Positions 18,914 to 28,399 of a stretch of DNA of 64,000 nt are shown here, one piece after another. Made by a program: the position numbers and the translations under genes. This DNA is from Thalassospira xianhensis MCCC 1A02616. Its GTDB lineage: Bacteria; Pseudomonadota; Alphaproteobacteria; Rhodospirillales; Thalassospiraceae. The notes under the pieces are model-generated. The model saw nothing but the letters and a program-made list of their open reading frames with translations, made no database searches and was not told the origin of the DNA. How positions within the stretch are numbered: position 1 is the first letter of the stretch; the number at the start of each line of letters is the position of its first letter. The stretch covers positions 62,001 through 126,000 of the forward strand of contig NZ_JPWA01000003.1 in the NCBI RefSeq assembly GCF_003326475.1. Direction: 5' to 3'.

Positions 18914-19342
18914 ATGGACACCTATAGCGTTATAAAATCCCTGCATGTCATTAGCATCATTGCCTGGATGGCAGGACTTTTGTATTTGCCGCGGCTTTTT
19001 GTTTATCATTGCGAAGTGGCTCCGGGTTCGGAAGCCAGCGAGAAATTCAAGATCATGGAACGCCGGTTGCTGCGTGCGATCATGAATCCTGCGATGATTG
19101 CTGCCTGGATTTTTGGGGGTTACCTGATCCATGCCAGCGGCGCGATGACCGAGGGATGGTTTCATGTAAAGCTTTTGTGCGTTGTAATCATGACCGGCAT
19201 CCACATGATGCTGGCGCGATGCCGACGGCAGTTTGAAGCGGACAATAATACGAAACCGCAAAAATTTTATCGTATTATCAACGAAGTACCAGCGGTTCTA
19301 ATGGTGATCATCGTCTTTATGGTGATCGTACGGCCGTTCTGA
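18914..19342 (+). CDS. hemJ: Protoporphyrinogen oxidase HemJ (CopD-like membrane protein)
   Basis: 142 residues with four hydrophobic segments, matching the HemJ family that oxidises protoporphyrinogen IX in many bacteria. The first helix contains SLHVISIIAWMAGLLYLPRL with the conserved His and Trp, and IHMMLARCRRQ and INEVPAVLMV follow. The ATG at 18914 follows a GA-rich ribosome site (AGAGAGA). With hemE and hemH it forms a short haem cluster running away from oriC. Confidence 0.92.
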   Translation: MDTYSVIKSLHVISIIAWMAGLLYLPRLFVYHCEVAPGSEASEKFKIMERRLLRAIMNPAMIAAWIFGGYLIHASGAMTEGWFHVKLLCVVIMTGIHMMLARCRRQFEADNNTKPQKFYRIINEVPAVLMVIIVFMVIVRPF

Positions 19343-19392
19343 TCCAGAATGATCCAAACTTGATTGTTAATATCATTCCGGTATTAAAATAA

Positions 19393-19420
19393 AAAGGCCG
19401 CCAAACCGGCGGCCTTTGTT
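19393..19420. terminator. Bidirectional terminator between hemJ and secB
   Basis: AAGGCCGCC and GGCGGCCTT pair around a short loop with A-rich and T-rich flanks on the two sides. It lies between the convergent hemJ and secB genes and could end both transcripts. Confidence 0.85.
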
Positions 19421-19454
19421 TTGGTATCGTATCAAATTGACTCAAAGCAGGAAA

Positions 19455-19949
19455 TCAGGCGTTGCCCGCAGGCTGACCTTCCATCTGTTTGGCGAATTTC
19501 TTGCGGAAAAGATCAGCAAAATCAATCTGCTGCATCATCAATGGCGGGAAACCACCATCCGCCGTCAGATCAGAGATGATTTTACGCACATAGGGGAATA
19601 GCATGCGCGGAACTTCAATCAAAAGAACCGGCAGACGGTGTTCGTCGGCAACATTAAGCGTCACGACGGCACCATATTGAAGTTCGGCGATGAAGGCGAC
19701 CTTGTCGGCAACGTCGGCTTTGACGTTAATTTTAACAGTGACTTCGTGAAGTTTCTGGTCCTGGGTCGTGCGCGCCTCAACATCAACATCGATGTTGATT
19801 TTCGGTTGCTGCTGCAGGGCCACGCTTTCCGGTGCATTCGGATTTTCGAAGGAAAGATCCTTGATGTACTGGGTATGGATCGTGATTGGGTTACCAGCTG
19901 GCTTCTGAGCTTCGCCGCCCTGTGCTGCACCGGTGGTGTTTTCGGCCAT
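19455..19949 (-). CDS. secB: Protein-export chaperone SecB
   Basis: Cytoplasmic tetrameric chaperone that holds precursors unfolded for SecA. 164 residues, the usual size. [17 protein letters not shown] at the N-terminus and [28 protein letters not shown]-like sequence in the C-terminal half (reading [12 protein letters not shown]) are the hallmarks. AGGGAG precedes the ATG. Thirty-odd bases upstream of the start is a long inverted-repeat structure (19982-20068) that could be in its leader. Confidence 0.96.
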   Translation of the reverse strand: [164 protein letters not shown]

Positions 19950-20314
19950 TAAAGTTTAACTCCCTTAAATCTCGGTCTTGATCAGAAACAAGCCGTTCAG
20001 ATTTTATCTGCCAAGGCATTGGCAACATGGTCAGATGATCTGAAACTGGCTGATATGCTTGTTTCTGACGCCGCAACCCTGCGGCATATCTTATCATGGC
20101 CTAGCATGTCTTCCGGGTACGGGCAAGAAAATCGCCGCAACATCCCGTAACGGTCACAAATGGCGCAACACGGGCATTTCGCATGATTGGGTATGGCCCG
20201 GTTGATCAGCTTTAAAGAACATCCTGCAAGGCATTGAACAGGCCGCTAAAACGACAACAGGACCCAGCTTATGGCCAAGGTCCTGTCGGGAATGATCAGT
20301 GCAATAGATCGCGG
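19950..20314. other. Intergenic region between secB and the fxsA-like gene
   Basis: 365 bases. It contains the nested hairpin at 19982-20068 and should carry the secB promoter. A rightward 57-codon open frame (19977-20150) has protein-like wording but no start codon and no ribosome site, so I do not call it. Nothing else stands out. Confidence 0.45.
19982..20068. repeat. Nested inverted repeat upstream of secB
   Basis: Three nested perfect arms: TCAGAAACAAGC (19982-19993) with GCTTGTTTCTGA (20057-20068), TTCAGAT (19996-20002) with ATCTGAA (20038-20044), and TGCCAA (20009-20014) with TTGGCA (20019-20024). As RNA this would fold into one long stem-loop of 87 nt. No T run follows on either strand, so it is not a simple terminator. 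A leader element of secB or a short RNA is possible. Confidence 0.55.
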
Positions 20315-20893
20315 CTAAGAATTCTTGGGCGGTAGATTGCGGGGATCATCGTCGTTGGTATTATGATCGGTTGCATCCCTACCTTCTTCATTACCGTTGG
20401 CCGGACTGACATTTTCGAAATCACCATCAATGATCGGACCGCTGCCCGCCCGACGTCCATGGCCACCCGAAGCACCGCCCGACGACGAGCCCGGATTGCC
20501 ATAGGTTCGGCGTGAGAAACTGGTACGAATATTTCCCGACTGAATCAGTTTCATGATGACACCGGCACCAACCGCTCTGCGTAGTGGCGGGACCAATAAG
20601 AGGAAGCCCATGGTATCCGTGACAAAACCTGGAGTCAGCAGCAGTACTCCGGCAACCAGAATGCAGATGCCATCAAACAATTCACCAATCGGCATTTCGC
20701 CCTGATCCATCTGGGACTGGGCACGGGCGAGGGTTTGCAAACCCTGGGCGCGCATCAGAGAGGTTCCGACCACGGCGGTCAGGATGACAATGCCAATCGT
20801 TGGCCACAGGCCAATCAGTTCGCCCGCCTGAATGAAGACGGCAATTTCGATGATCGGCATGGCCACGAAGATGGCCAGAAAATAAAAGCCCAT
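20315..20893 (-). CDS. FxsA-family membrane protein
   Basis: 192 residues. The N-terminal 125 residues form the FxsA/YtzA-type cytoplasmic membrane domain with several hydrophobic helices (FYFLAIFVAMPIIEIAVFIQ, then TIGIVILTAVVGTSLMRAQG and LLLTPGFVTDTMGFLLLVPP). The tail is Gly/Ser- and Asp/Asn-rich and probably disordered. In E. coli FxsA affects phage T7 exclusion by F plasmid; its molecular role is unclear. Alphaproteobacteria often keep fxsA next to secB and a Tim44 gene, as here. Confidence 0.9.
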   Translation of the reverse strand: MGFYFLAIFVAMPIIEIAVFIQAGELIGLWPTIGIVILTAVVGTSLMRAQGLQTLARAQSQMDQGEMPIGELFDGICILVAGVLLLTPGFVTDTMGFLLLVPPLRRAVGAGVIMKLIQSGNIRTSFSRRTYGNPGSSSGGASGGHGRRAGSGPIIDGDFENVSPANGNEEGRDATDHNTNDDDPRNLPPKNS

Positions 20894-21227
20894 TTTTGCT
20901 CCGCTCGGCTTTGCATTTGGTCGATATGATCAGGTTTGATCATAGTTTATCAGGTAAACATACTTTGACAGGACCGGTCCGCAAAGCGCAGTATTGCATA
21001 AACATGTTGGTTTTCAGGTATTTCGCTTTAATCTTGCCTGAAATACTTTCTGAATTTGGCGGCAAACTACCGGTATAACTGGACGAAAATGCGGCAGTTT
21101 ACCACCGTGTTCGCGACAATATGATGATTGTGCGAATGAAAATGGTGAAACCGATCACATTTTAAATGCGATCGGGAGTTGCCCTTGCATTCGCTTCGGT
21201 CCATACCATTTCTCGACCACGGCAGTT
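20894..21227. other. Divergent intergenic region, fxsA-like / Tim44 gene
   Basis: 334 bases between divergent genes, so it should hold two promoters. I see short TTTCAGG/CCTGAAA arms around 21013-21045 but no clear promoter boxes or gene. Confidence 0.35.
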
Positions 21228-21992
21228 TTGCTGTTTTTGGCGTTTTTCGAAACCTTACAGATCAAGAGTCCGGGCTTGCAGTATTTCGACATCATTCTTT
21301 TCGCATTGATCGCTGTTTTTCTGGTGTTGCGCCTGCGCAGTACCCTTGGGCGCCGTAATGGCGAGGAAAAGCAGGGTCCTACGGATGTTTTTGGCCGTCG
21401 TTCGCACGAGGATGACAGCAAAGGCGCCACCAATGGCACACGGCAGCCGACGGATAATGTCTATCGCCTGCCCGATGTCGATAAGGCAGCCGAAAAGGAA
21501 GAGGGAACGGTCGCAGCCGACAGCAGCACCTTTGGCGTGTTGCAGCAAATTCAGAAAGCCGATCCCGACTTTACCCAGCAGGATTTCCTGAACGGGGCGC
21601 GGATGGCGTTTGAGATGATTGTTGAATATTTTGCCAAAGGCGACAAGGATGGTCTGAACCCGCTTCTTTCGGCCGAGGTTTACAAGAATTTTGCCGCAGC
21701 CATTGATGCTCGTGCCGAAAAGGGCGAGCGCGAGGAAACCACCTTGGTTGGTATCAAAAGTGCCACCATTCATGACGCGACGCTCGAAGGTCGAACCGCC
21801 TATATCACGATCAAATTCGTGTCCGAGGAAGTATCGGTCATTCGCAACAATGACGGCGATGTGGTTTCAGGTGATCCCAATCAGGTGATCGAGGCCGAAG
21901 ATCTTTGGACATTCGCCCGCAATATCGAAAGCCGGGATCCCAACTGGCAACTGGTCGCAACCGAAACACCGGAAGAAGAAACCGCTGAATAG
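21228..21992 (+). CDS. Tim44/TimA domain protein
   Basis: 254 residues as written. A single N-terminal membrane helix (YFDIILFALIAVFLVLRLRS) is followed by a variable acidic linker and a C-terminal Tim44-like domain (about residues 110-240) with FLNGARMAFEMIVEYFAKGD. Bacterial TimA proteins are linked to membrane translocation or assembly, by analogy with mitochondrial Tim44. The true start may be the TTG at 21276, since relatives begin just before the helix. It lies upstream of mltA in the same direction, a conserved pair. Confidence 0.88.
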   Translation: MLFLAFFETLQIKSPGLQYFDIILFALIAVFLVLRLRSTLGRRNGEEKQGPTDVFGRRSHEDDSKGATNGTRQPTDNVYRLPDVDKAAEKEEGTVAADSSTFGVLQQIQKADPDFTQQDFLNGARMAFEMIVEYFAKGDKDGLNPLLSAEVYKNFAAAIDARAEKGEREETTLVGIKSATIHDATLEGRTAYITIKFVSEEVSVIRNNDGDVVSGDPNQVIEAEDLWTFARNIESRDPNWQLVATETPEEETAE

Positions 21993-22220
21993 TACACGGT
22001 TCCCTCGCACAGCAGACATGACAAAGGCGATCCATGCGGGTCGCCTTTTTTATTACCGTCTTTTTCTGCTTTTTTTGGTGCTCATAGCGCCAAACGATTT
22101 GCGATTATCGGCTTGTTAAGCTTGTTTTTGGACAATCGCGCCAGATAGCCGAAGCAGGCAAAGCTGCATTTTAAGCATTGCCGGGTTTTGATCGGTATTT
22201 TGTAGATAGCAGGTTTTGCC

Positions 22221-23492
22221 TTGAAAAGACGTCTCGCTTTGTCACGCTTTCTTTCATTTTTTGCGGTTTCTATCGGGGCGGCTGGTGCTCTTGTCTGGCT
22301 GTTTTGGGCAGATATCACCGGTCTTCTCGGACTGGGCGAGGTGGTTGAAAAACCTGCTGATACGCTGACGCTTAACGCAACCGATTTCAGCCAGCTTGAT
22401 GGTTGGCAGACAGACGATATGCGCGGCAGCCTGAAAGCGTTTCAGCGGTCCTGTGCGGCAATGATCAAACGAGGCGATGAACGCGATATCGGCCCGGACC
22501 CGCGCATGGGAACGGTTGGCGACTGGCGCGGATTATGTGAAACCGCATTGGCGCTTGAACCCGATACCATCCGCAAGGAAGATGCACGCACCTTTTTCCA
22601 AAGCGGTTTCAAACCGTGGCTGGTGGGCAATAACGATGATCCTGAAGGATTGTTTACCGGTTATTTCGAGCCGGAGTTGCGCGGTAATCTGACCCGCGAA
22701 GGACCCTTCCAGACGGCGATTTACCTGAAACCTGACGACATGGTGTCGATTGATCTTGGCGCGTTTCGTGACGATCTTAAGGGCACAACACTGGTCGGCC
22801 GGATCGAGGGCAAAAGTGTGAAACCCTATTATGATCGTGAAGCGATTGAAAATGGTGCACTTGCCGGACGGGACCTTGAACTTGTCTGGGTTGATGACGC
22901 GGTGGATGCATTTTTCCTGCAAATTCAGGGATCGGGCCGGGTCGTGTTGCCAGATGGCAGTGTATTGCGCATTGGATATGCTGCCACCAACGGCCATCCC
23001 TATTTCGCCATTGGACGGGAATTGATTGAACGGGGTGAATTGACGCGCGAAACCGTGTCGCTGCAATCCATTCGGCAATGGTTGTCTGCCCATCCGGATC
23101 AGGCCAATGATGTGATGAATACGAACGCATCCTTTGTATTTTTCAATCCGTTGAAAACCGATCCGGAGGATCCTGATGCCGGGCCGCTGGGTTCGCAAGG
23201 CGTACCGTTGGAACCGGGGCGGTCATTGGCGGTTGATCGGCGTTTCCACGCCATGGGGGTTCCGATCTGGCTTGAAACCGAAGATGCGATGAATGCCGAT
23301 GCCAGATTTCATCGTCTGATGGTTGCGCAAGATACGGGCGGCGCCATTCGTGGCCCTGTACGCGGGGATATCTTCTTTGGTCCAGGCGAGGACGCCGCCC
23401 TGCATGCCGGTCACATGAACCGCAAGGGACGTAAATTTGTTTTGCTGCCGGCGTCTGTTGATCCGGTTAAACTGGTGGAGGCCAAACCCTGA
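22221..23492 (+). CDS. mltA: MltA-family lytic murein transglycosylase
   Basis: Cleaves peptidoglycan between MurNAc and GlcNAc, leaving an anhydro-MurNAc end. 423 residues from a TTG start. An N-terminal hydrophobic signal segment (LSFFAVSIGAAGALVWLFW-like) has no lipobox Cys that I can see, unlike E. coli MltA. The MltA barrel has LFTGYFEPELRG and FFLQIQGSGRV. The C-terminal 3D domain has VAQDTGGAIRGPVRGDIFFG with the catalytic Asp residues. It overlaps the next gene by one base. Confidence 0.93.
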   Translation: MKRRLALSRFLSFFAVSIGAAGALVWLFWADITGLLGLGEVVEKPADTLTLNATDFSQLDGWQTDDMRGSLKAFQRSCAAMIKRGDERDIGPDPRMGTVGDWRGLCETALALEPDTIRKEDARTFFQSGFKPWLVGNNDDPEGLFTGYFEPELRGNLTREGPFQTAIYLKPDDMVSIDLGAFRDDLKGTTLVGRIEGKSVKPYYDREAIENGALAGRDLELVWVDDAVDAFFLQIQGSGRVVLPDGSVLRIGYAATNGHPYFAIGRELIERGELTRETVSLQSIRQWLSAHPDQANDVMNTNASFVFFNPLKTDPEDPDAGPLGSQGVPLEPGRSLAVDRRFHAMGVPIWLETEDAMNADARFHRLMVAQDTGGAIRGPVRGDIFFGPGEDAALHAGHMNRKGRKFVLLPASVDPVKLVEAKP

Positions 23493-23857
23493 TGTTGCGT
23501 CACATCGTCCTGTTGCAGATCGGAGACGGTGTTTCGGCGTCGCAGATCACGGACCTTCTTGAAGAATTATCGCAAGTTGCCCTTGAAACGCCGGGAATTC
23601 TGGCCTTTGCTGCGGGTCCCAAAACATTGGGAAGCGGACTTAGTCAGGGTTTCACCCATGTATTGACCATTGATTTCGTCGATGGGGCGGCCCGTGATGC
23701 GTATCTTTCCGGTCTGGACAAGGACGGGGTCGGTCGCCGTATTTCAGAAATGACGGTCGGTGGGCTGGGCGGAGTCCTGGCAATCAATCTTGATATTTCG
23801 GATATGAAAACGCCCGACGACTTACCTCCGAAGAAACTTCAGGCGAAATGGAAATAA
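23492..23857 (+). CDS. Dabb family protein (stress-responsive A/B barrel)
   Basis: A 121-residue dimeric alpha/beta-barrel domain, starting MLRHIVLLQIGDG, the typical Dabb opening, with GFTHVLTIDFVDGAARDAYL in the centre. The function is unknown; relatives include stress-induced and polyketide cyclase-like proteins. Its ATG shares a base with the mltA stop (TGATG), so it is co-translated. A terminator follows at 23953. Confidence 0.82.
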   Translation: MLRHIVLLQIGDGVSASQITDLLEELSQVALETPGILAFAAGPKTLGSGLSQGFTHVLTIDFVDGAARDAYLSGLDKDGVGRRISEMTVGGLGGVLAINLDISDMKTPDDLPPKKLQAKWK

Positions 23858-23952
23858 TTATCAATCAGAAATAAATGATTGATTTTATTTTTATAAAACA
23901 TGTTTCTTCTTGGCAGCAACAAAGGTGGATATTTTTCCACCAAAAAAAGAAA

Positions 23953-23980
23953 ACGGGCAGGTTCATCCTGCCCGTTTGTA
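23953..23980. terminator. Terminator between the Dabb gene and rlmN
   Basis: ACGGGCAGG (23953-23961) pairs with CCTGCCCGT (23967-23975) over a 5-base loop, with an A run before and Ts after. It sits between convergent genes and can serve both. Confidence 0.85.
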
Positions 23981-24012
23981 ATTCCAGATGTTTACCGTGT
24001 TCTGCGCGGTAG

Positions 24013-25251
24013 TTACTGTGCGGCAACCACATTGGTACTTTCGTCGCCCGAAGCATTGCCACAGCCGCCGACACGCGATTTACGCTGGCGCTGGCTTTCG
24101 GATTTCAACTGGCCACAGGCGGCCAGAATATCGCGGCCACGCGGCCAGCGGATCGGTGCTTCGTAGCCAAGTTCAAGCAGCGTATGGGCGAATTTCTTGA
24201 TATCGTTGGTCGGCGTGCATTCATAGTCCGACCCAGGCCATTTGTTGAACGGGATCAGGTTGAATTTGCAATGGACGCCCTTGACAAGCTTTGCCAGCGC
24301 ACGCGCATGTTCCGGTTTGTCATTCACGCCTTTAAGCATCACATATTCCATGGTGATCGGGCGCGAATTGGACATGCCGGGATAATGACGGCAGGCATCC
24401 ATTAGTTCCTTGAGAGGATATTTCTTGTTGATCGGCATGATTTCATTGCGCAGATCATCATCGGGTGCATGCAGCGAAATCGCCAGACCAACACCGAGTT
24501 CCTTGCCGCAACGCACGATTTCCGGCACCACCCCCGATGTCGACAGGGTGACGCGACGGCGCGAGATTGAAATACCTTCGCCATCCATGGCGATTTTCAG
24601 TGCTTCGCGGACATTTTCATAGTTAAACAACGGCTCACCCATGCCCATCATGACGATGTTCGACAGGCGACGGATGCCGTTTGCCGGGGTCGGCCATTCG
24701 CCGTAACTGTCACGGGCAACCATGAACTGGCTGATGATTTCACCGGGTGTCAGGTTACGAACCAGAAGCTGGGTACCGGTATGGCAAAACTTGCAGGTCA
24801 ACGTACAGCCGACCTGCGAGGAAATGCAGACAGCACCACGATCTTCATTGCGATCCGGGATATAGACCGTTTCGGCTTCGTTACCGTCATGAAACTTCAT
24901 CAGCCATTTATGTGTATCATCCGAGCTTTTCTGATCGGCTGTCAGAACCGGGCGACCGATATAGAAGTCCTGTGACAGGCGATCACGCAGCTTTTTGGAA
25001 ATGTTTGTCATATCCTCGATGTCTTTGACACCGCGGTTATAAATCCAGTTCCACATCTGTTTGACGCGAAACTTGCTTTCGCCCATTTCGCCAAGCAGTT
25101 CGGTCAGCTGGTCGCGCGACAATCCCACAAGATCACGACGTCCGTCGGCAGCCTGCCCGTTTGCGGCGCGAGTTACGAAGTCGGTCAGCGTCGGGCCGCT
25201 CTGGCTGGCGGCGGCATTTATGGTCGCGTTTTCGGTCAGGACGTCGGTCAT
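24013..25251 (-). CDS. rlmN: Dual-specificity 23S rRNA (A2503)/tRNA (A37) C2-methyltransferase RlmN
   Basis: Radical-SAM enzyme methylating A2503 of 23S rRNA and A37 of some tRNAs. About 412 residues from the ATG at 25251, which has AAAGAGAGAG before it; an earlier ATG at 25314 is possible. The [4Fe-4S] ligands are C149, C153 and C156 (GCTLTCKFC). [17 protein letters not shown] and [15 protein letters not shown] follow, as in RlmN. The C-terminal conserved Cys lies in DILAACGQL. Confidence 0.96.
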   Translation of the reverse strand: MTDVLTENATINAAASQSGPTLTDFVTRAANGQAADGRRDLVGLSRDQLTELLGEMGESKFRVKQMWNWIYNRGVKDIEDMTNISKKLRDRLSQDFYIGRPVLTADQKSSDDTHKWLMKFHDGNEAETVYIPDRNEDRGAVCISSQVGCTLTCKFCHTGTQLLVRNLTPGEIISQFMVARDSYGEWPTPANGIRRLSNIVMMGMGEPLFNYENVREALKIAMDGEGISISRRRVTLSTSGVVPEIVRCGKELGVGLAISLHAPDDDLRNEIMPINKKYPLKELMDACRHYPGMSNSRPITMEYVMLKGVNDKPEHARALAKLVKGVHCKFNLIPFNKWPGSDYECTPTNDIKKFAHTLLELGYEAPIRWPRGRDILAACGQLKSESQRQRKSRVGGCGNASGDESTNVVAAQ

Positions 25252-25532
25252 CCCGGGCTCTCTCTTTGGTTCTGGCAGTTTTATCGGCGTTTGTTCTTGG
25301 TCATCAGGCGGCATTAGCACCGTTTCCGGCTTTGTGCATCCGATGATTTGCAACGGGGCGGGACTATAACAGATTTTCCCGCGAAATGCTTTTGGCGCAT
25401 AAACCATGGCCCCGCATATAGCGGGGCCGGGGCAATTTACAAACGATAAAATTCACATTGCAGCTATTTGCCGGACGCGATGCAGGATAACAAGCGCCTC
25501 AAACCGCAGGGATTTATCAGTTCGTTGTTTGC

Positions 25533-26081
25533 TCAGCTAACCGGTTTGGCGTCGCAAGCCTTTGAAATCGCGTTATAGGCTGCGGTAAACCCGGAAAGTG
25601 AATAAGTATCGGTGGTTTTCGTCCCGCGGGATGAATTGCCGACGACAACCATATTACTGCCGGCTTTCATGGCGCTCACCAGCTTGCGATCTTCTTCGCC
25701 ATTCACGGCCCAGGCTGAATCCTCGTAGGTGAACAGTTTGAAACTCTTGGAATCGACTCGAAGATCAACATCGCTATCCTTTTCATAGGTATAGCCGGTG
25801 ATGAAGCTGACTTCGTTGAACAGTTTAAGCGCCGGGCGGTGCGTAACCATGACATAGATTTTGCCGCGCTGGGTATAATCGCCTTTGGCGGAGGTCGGCT
25901 GGCTACCGATATAGCAAACTTTCTTGCCTTTTTCGGAATAGCTATAGGCTTCCCATTTTCCATATACATCAATCAGTTGCGGCGCATTTTGCGCAATCGC
26001 AGCCTGAGAGACCAAAGCGATGAGGGCGGCAGCTGCACCTGCCAGCGAATTTCTGACAAGACGATGGGCGTGTTTTTTCAT
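25533..26081 (-). CDS. Invasion-associated locus B (IalB) family protein
   Basis: 182 residues with a clear Sec signal peptide (SLAGAAAALIALVSQAAIAQ). The mature domain opens with YGKWEAYSY and has the C-x-IGSQPTSAKGDY region seen in IalB-family periplasmic proteins. Named for a Bartonella invasion locus, the family is widespread in free-living alphaproteobacteria and has no settled function. It stands alone between rlmN and a lipoprotein gene, all leftward. Confidence 0.85.
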   Translation of the reverse strand: MKKHAHRLVRNSLAGAAAALIALVSQAAIAQNAPQLIDVYGKWEAYSYSEKGKKVCYIGSQPTSAKGDYTQRGKIYVMVTHRPALKLFNEVSFITGYTYEKDSDVDLRVDSKSFKLFTYEDSAWAVNGEEDRKLVSAMKAGSNMVVVGNSSRGTKTTDTYSLSGFTAAYNAISKACDAKPVS

Positions 26082-26278
26082 GGGCTCGCGTATCGTGTCT
26101 GAAGTTTCGGAACGATGACTTTAAACCCGCCCGATGTGGCGGATTTATGAGGAACTTTCACCCGAGAGTGCCGGTAAAAGGTAAATATTCGACCAAGGAA
26201 ATTCTGGCATTTCGCGAAATTTACAAAAATCGGCAGCGATAAGCGGAAATTGCGCAAATAGTTGTTCCTTCTGGGATT

Positions 26279-26914
26279 TTAACCTTTGGCGTCTGCGGTT
26301 GCTCGGGCCTTGACCACCTGATCTAGGCAATCCTGGATTGATATTTTATCGGCACTTTTGCGTTTGCGGGCCAGCATATGTGTCATCTTGCGTGTTTCCC
26401 CTTCTGCTGCCGGGAAAAAGAACGCATCAAAAGAACATTCTTCGGATCGGTATTGCCAGACCCGTGCAGGACCCTCGCCGCGGGTCATTTCGGGTTCGCC
26501 GATTTTTTGCTCTACCGCATCCTCCGAGAGACCCATCAGGGTCTCAGCCTTGATCGATTTGAAGGGAACGGGCGGAATGGCAACCGTTATGCGTGGCGAT
26601 TGCGATTTGGCAACGCCTGTTACGTTTACTGCTGCTTTGGTTGAAGTGTTGGTTGGTTTCGCTGTCGCGGTTCCTGCGCTGCCCGAGGCAGAAGTCCCGG
26701 ATTTTTTCGGGATATCCTGGGTCACGCGTGGTGAACTGGTCGACTTGGCCTTGCCATAGTTCTGATTTGTGCTGCCGGGCGGAACAGCATTTCCACCACA
26801 TGCTACCAGCGACGTCGCGATAAGTATCATCGCGCAGAGGAGCCCGGCGGGGTGTTTACCACGCCGGGGCTGTATCAGGGTTGTTAGGTTAAGTGAGCGG
26901 TTTGTGCCGGTCAC
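26279..26914 (-). CDS. Putative lipoprotein with SmpA/BamE-like tail
   Basis: 211 residues. A lipobox ends at TSLVAC, so the mature protein should be lipidated. It is followed by a Ser/Thr/Lys-rich linker and a small folded part (LMGLSEDAVEQKIGEPEMTR, then VWQYRSEECSFDAFFF) that resembles the BamE/OmlA fold. Two later cysteines could bond. Its start lies 3 bases after the bactofilin stop, so the two are probably an operon. Confidence 0.72.
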   Translation of the reverse strand: MTGTNRSLNLTTLIQPRRGKHPAGLLCAMILIATSLVACGGNAVPPGSTNQNYGKAKSTSSPRVTQDIPKKSGTSASGSAGTATAKPTNTSTKAAVNVTGVAKSQSPRITVAIPPVPFKSIKAETLMGLSEDAVEQKIGEPEMTRGEGPARVWQYRSEECSFDAFFFPAAEGETRKMTHMLARKRKSADKISIQDCLDQVVKARATADAKG

Positions 26915-26917
26915 GGA

Positions 26918-27643
26918 TCAGATATCGTCGCTTTTGCGCGGAATGGTGATCGCAGCCGAGTGGCCGGTACGGCTGGTACCATCGTCGCTGCCTTCAACAT
27001 ATTCCAGCGAGCCCTTAATACGGGCACCGTTTTCAATCTGAAGCGCACCGTAGGTGATCTTGCCATTGATATCGGCCGAGCCGATGACAATGACACGGCG
27101 TGCCGTCAGATCACCTTCGAAGGTGCCGCTGATTTCGGCTTCGTCGACCTGTGCGGTGCCGACGAACGTGCCGCCCTGGGAAACTTCTAGACGGGTGCAT
27201 TCCTTGATCTGGGCTTCGACATGGCCCTCAACGACCAGGACATCACAGGAACCGATTTCACCAGCCAAACGAATATCGCGGCCAACCGTCAGTTTTTTGC
27301 CCTCAGTGTGGCTTGGGGTGGCACTCGGACGACCAGCACTGCCGCGGGTCGGAATTTCAAGCGGACGCTTCGGGATTTCCGGGCGGAAGCTGGTGGAATG
27401 CGGTTTGCTGGACATTTTCGGTTCTTCCTTTGTGCGCGGCTGGGTGAACAGCTGCGGCTCACTACGTTTTTCTGTTTTTGTGGCGGTATCGTTGCTGGCA
27501 CTCGCACTTTCGCTCGAAGCCGGTTTGATCGGCGAGGAAGCTGCGTTATCGGAAAGACCGCCGGAATTCAATCTGGAAGAAGATGTATCTGACGAAGCCG
27601 GGCTGCTGTCGACTGTTTTGTTGGCTTTTTTCTTTCCGAACAT
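26918..27643 (-). CDS. Bactofilin (polymer-forming cytoskeletal protein)
   Basis: About 241 residues starting MFGKKKANK at 27643. A Ser/Lys/Pro-rich N-terminal third is followed by a beta-helical DUF583 core (about residues 115-215), with LTVGRDIRLAGEIGSCDVLV and repeating hydrophobic/Gly turns (GDLTARRVIVIGSADINGKI). Bactofilins polymerise without nucleotide on the membrane and help shape cell wall growth; the neighbouring lipoprotein may be a partner. The short basic N-terminus could be the membrane-targeting part. Confidence 0.92.
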   Translation of the reverse strand: MFGKKKANKTVDSSPASSDTSSSRLNSGGLSDNAASSPIKPASSESASASNDTATKTEKRSEPQLFTQPRTKEEPKMSSKPHSTSFRPEIPKRPLEIPTRGSAGRPSATPSHTEGKKLTVGRDIRLAGEIGSCDVLVVEGHVEAQIKECTRLEVSQGGTFVGTAQVDEAEISGTFEGDLTARRVIVIGSADINGKITYGALQIENGARIKGSLEYVEGSDDGTSRTGHSAAITIPRKSDDI

Positions 27644-27718
27644 GGGGATGACCAAATCCTTGTCTTGCAGTTTTGTTTCAGGTTTCCGCCATTTTATCCG
27701 ATACCCACCGGAATGGCG

Positions 27719-28399
27719 TCAGGCGGTGATCCGGTTTTCGAATGCACCCAGACGGACGGAGTAATGCACCATAAAGGCAGTTGCGATAATCGGCGCCACA
27801 AGGTTGACCAGAGGCACCGTCATCAGGAATGTCAAGCCGATCCCGGCAAACCAAAGTTTCGTCTGATGACTTTTGCGAATTACATTCACCGTGCGCACAT
27901 CATAACGACGTGCAGCAACCAGTTCAAAATATTCGCGTGACAGCAGATAGCCATTCATCGCATAAAACGCGATAACATATACCGGACCGGCCAAAAGAAG
28001 CGGCAGGATCAGGATGTTAAGGGCCAGCGCCGTCAGCGCGAATTTAAGGCCGCTGATCAGCGCTTCGGAAATCGGTTGCGGGCGTGTTTCAGGAAGGGTC
28101 GGGTAATATTTGTCTTCGACCGCATCCGCGATCTGATCAAGCAGCAGGCTCGAGATCAGGACAGTGGTAGCCGGAAACAGCAACAGTACCAGAAACGCAA
28201 GACCCACGCCAAGCAGCCAGTCAGCGGCGGTTTCCATCCAGCCACCATCGGCAAAGAAGGTGATCGAATTCAACCCGAATCCGATCAGCAGCCAAAGCCC
28301 GACAATGATCGCCAGGGCACCGGCAACACCAATCAACACAACCTTGCGAAAGCGCGGGTCGGAAAACTGGGAAACGGATTTCAGAAAATCATTGATCAT
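27719..28399 (-). CDS. EI24 domain-containing membrane protein (CysZ-like)
   Basis: About 226 residues from the ATG at 28399. At least four hydrophobic segments (VVLIGVAGALAIIVGLWLLI, LGVGLAFLVLLLFPATTVLI, LALNILILPLLLAGPVYVIA, and a C-terminal pair) match the EI24/CysZ family. CysZ imports sulphate; this member has no sulphur genes nearby, so the substrate is open. The motif NGYLLSREYFELVAARR is typical of the family. An upstream ATG at 28438 is less likely. Confidence 0.86.
   Translation of the reverse strand: MINDFLKSVSQFSDPRFRKVVLIGVAGALAIIVGLWLLIGFGLNSITFFADGGWMETAADWLLGVGLAFLVLLLFPATTVLISSLLLDQIADAVEDKYYPTLPETRPQPISEALISGLKFALTALALNILILPLLLAGPVYVIAFYAMNGYLLSREYFELVAARRYDVRTVNVIRKSHQTKLWFAGIGLTFLMTVPLVNLVAPIIATAFMVHYSVRLGAFENRITA

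Noticed and set aside
19977-20150. Rightward 57-codon frame with protein-like wording, faintly like DUF3572
   Set aside because: No start codon or ribosome site and it overlaps a perfect nested hairpin; kept only as an alternative explanation for that structure.
22082-22318. Leftward small frame upstream of mltA
   Set aside because: It overlaps the mltA start in antisense and lacks a ribosome site.
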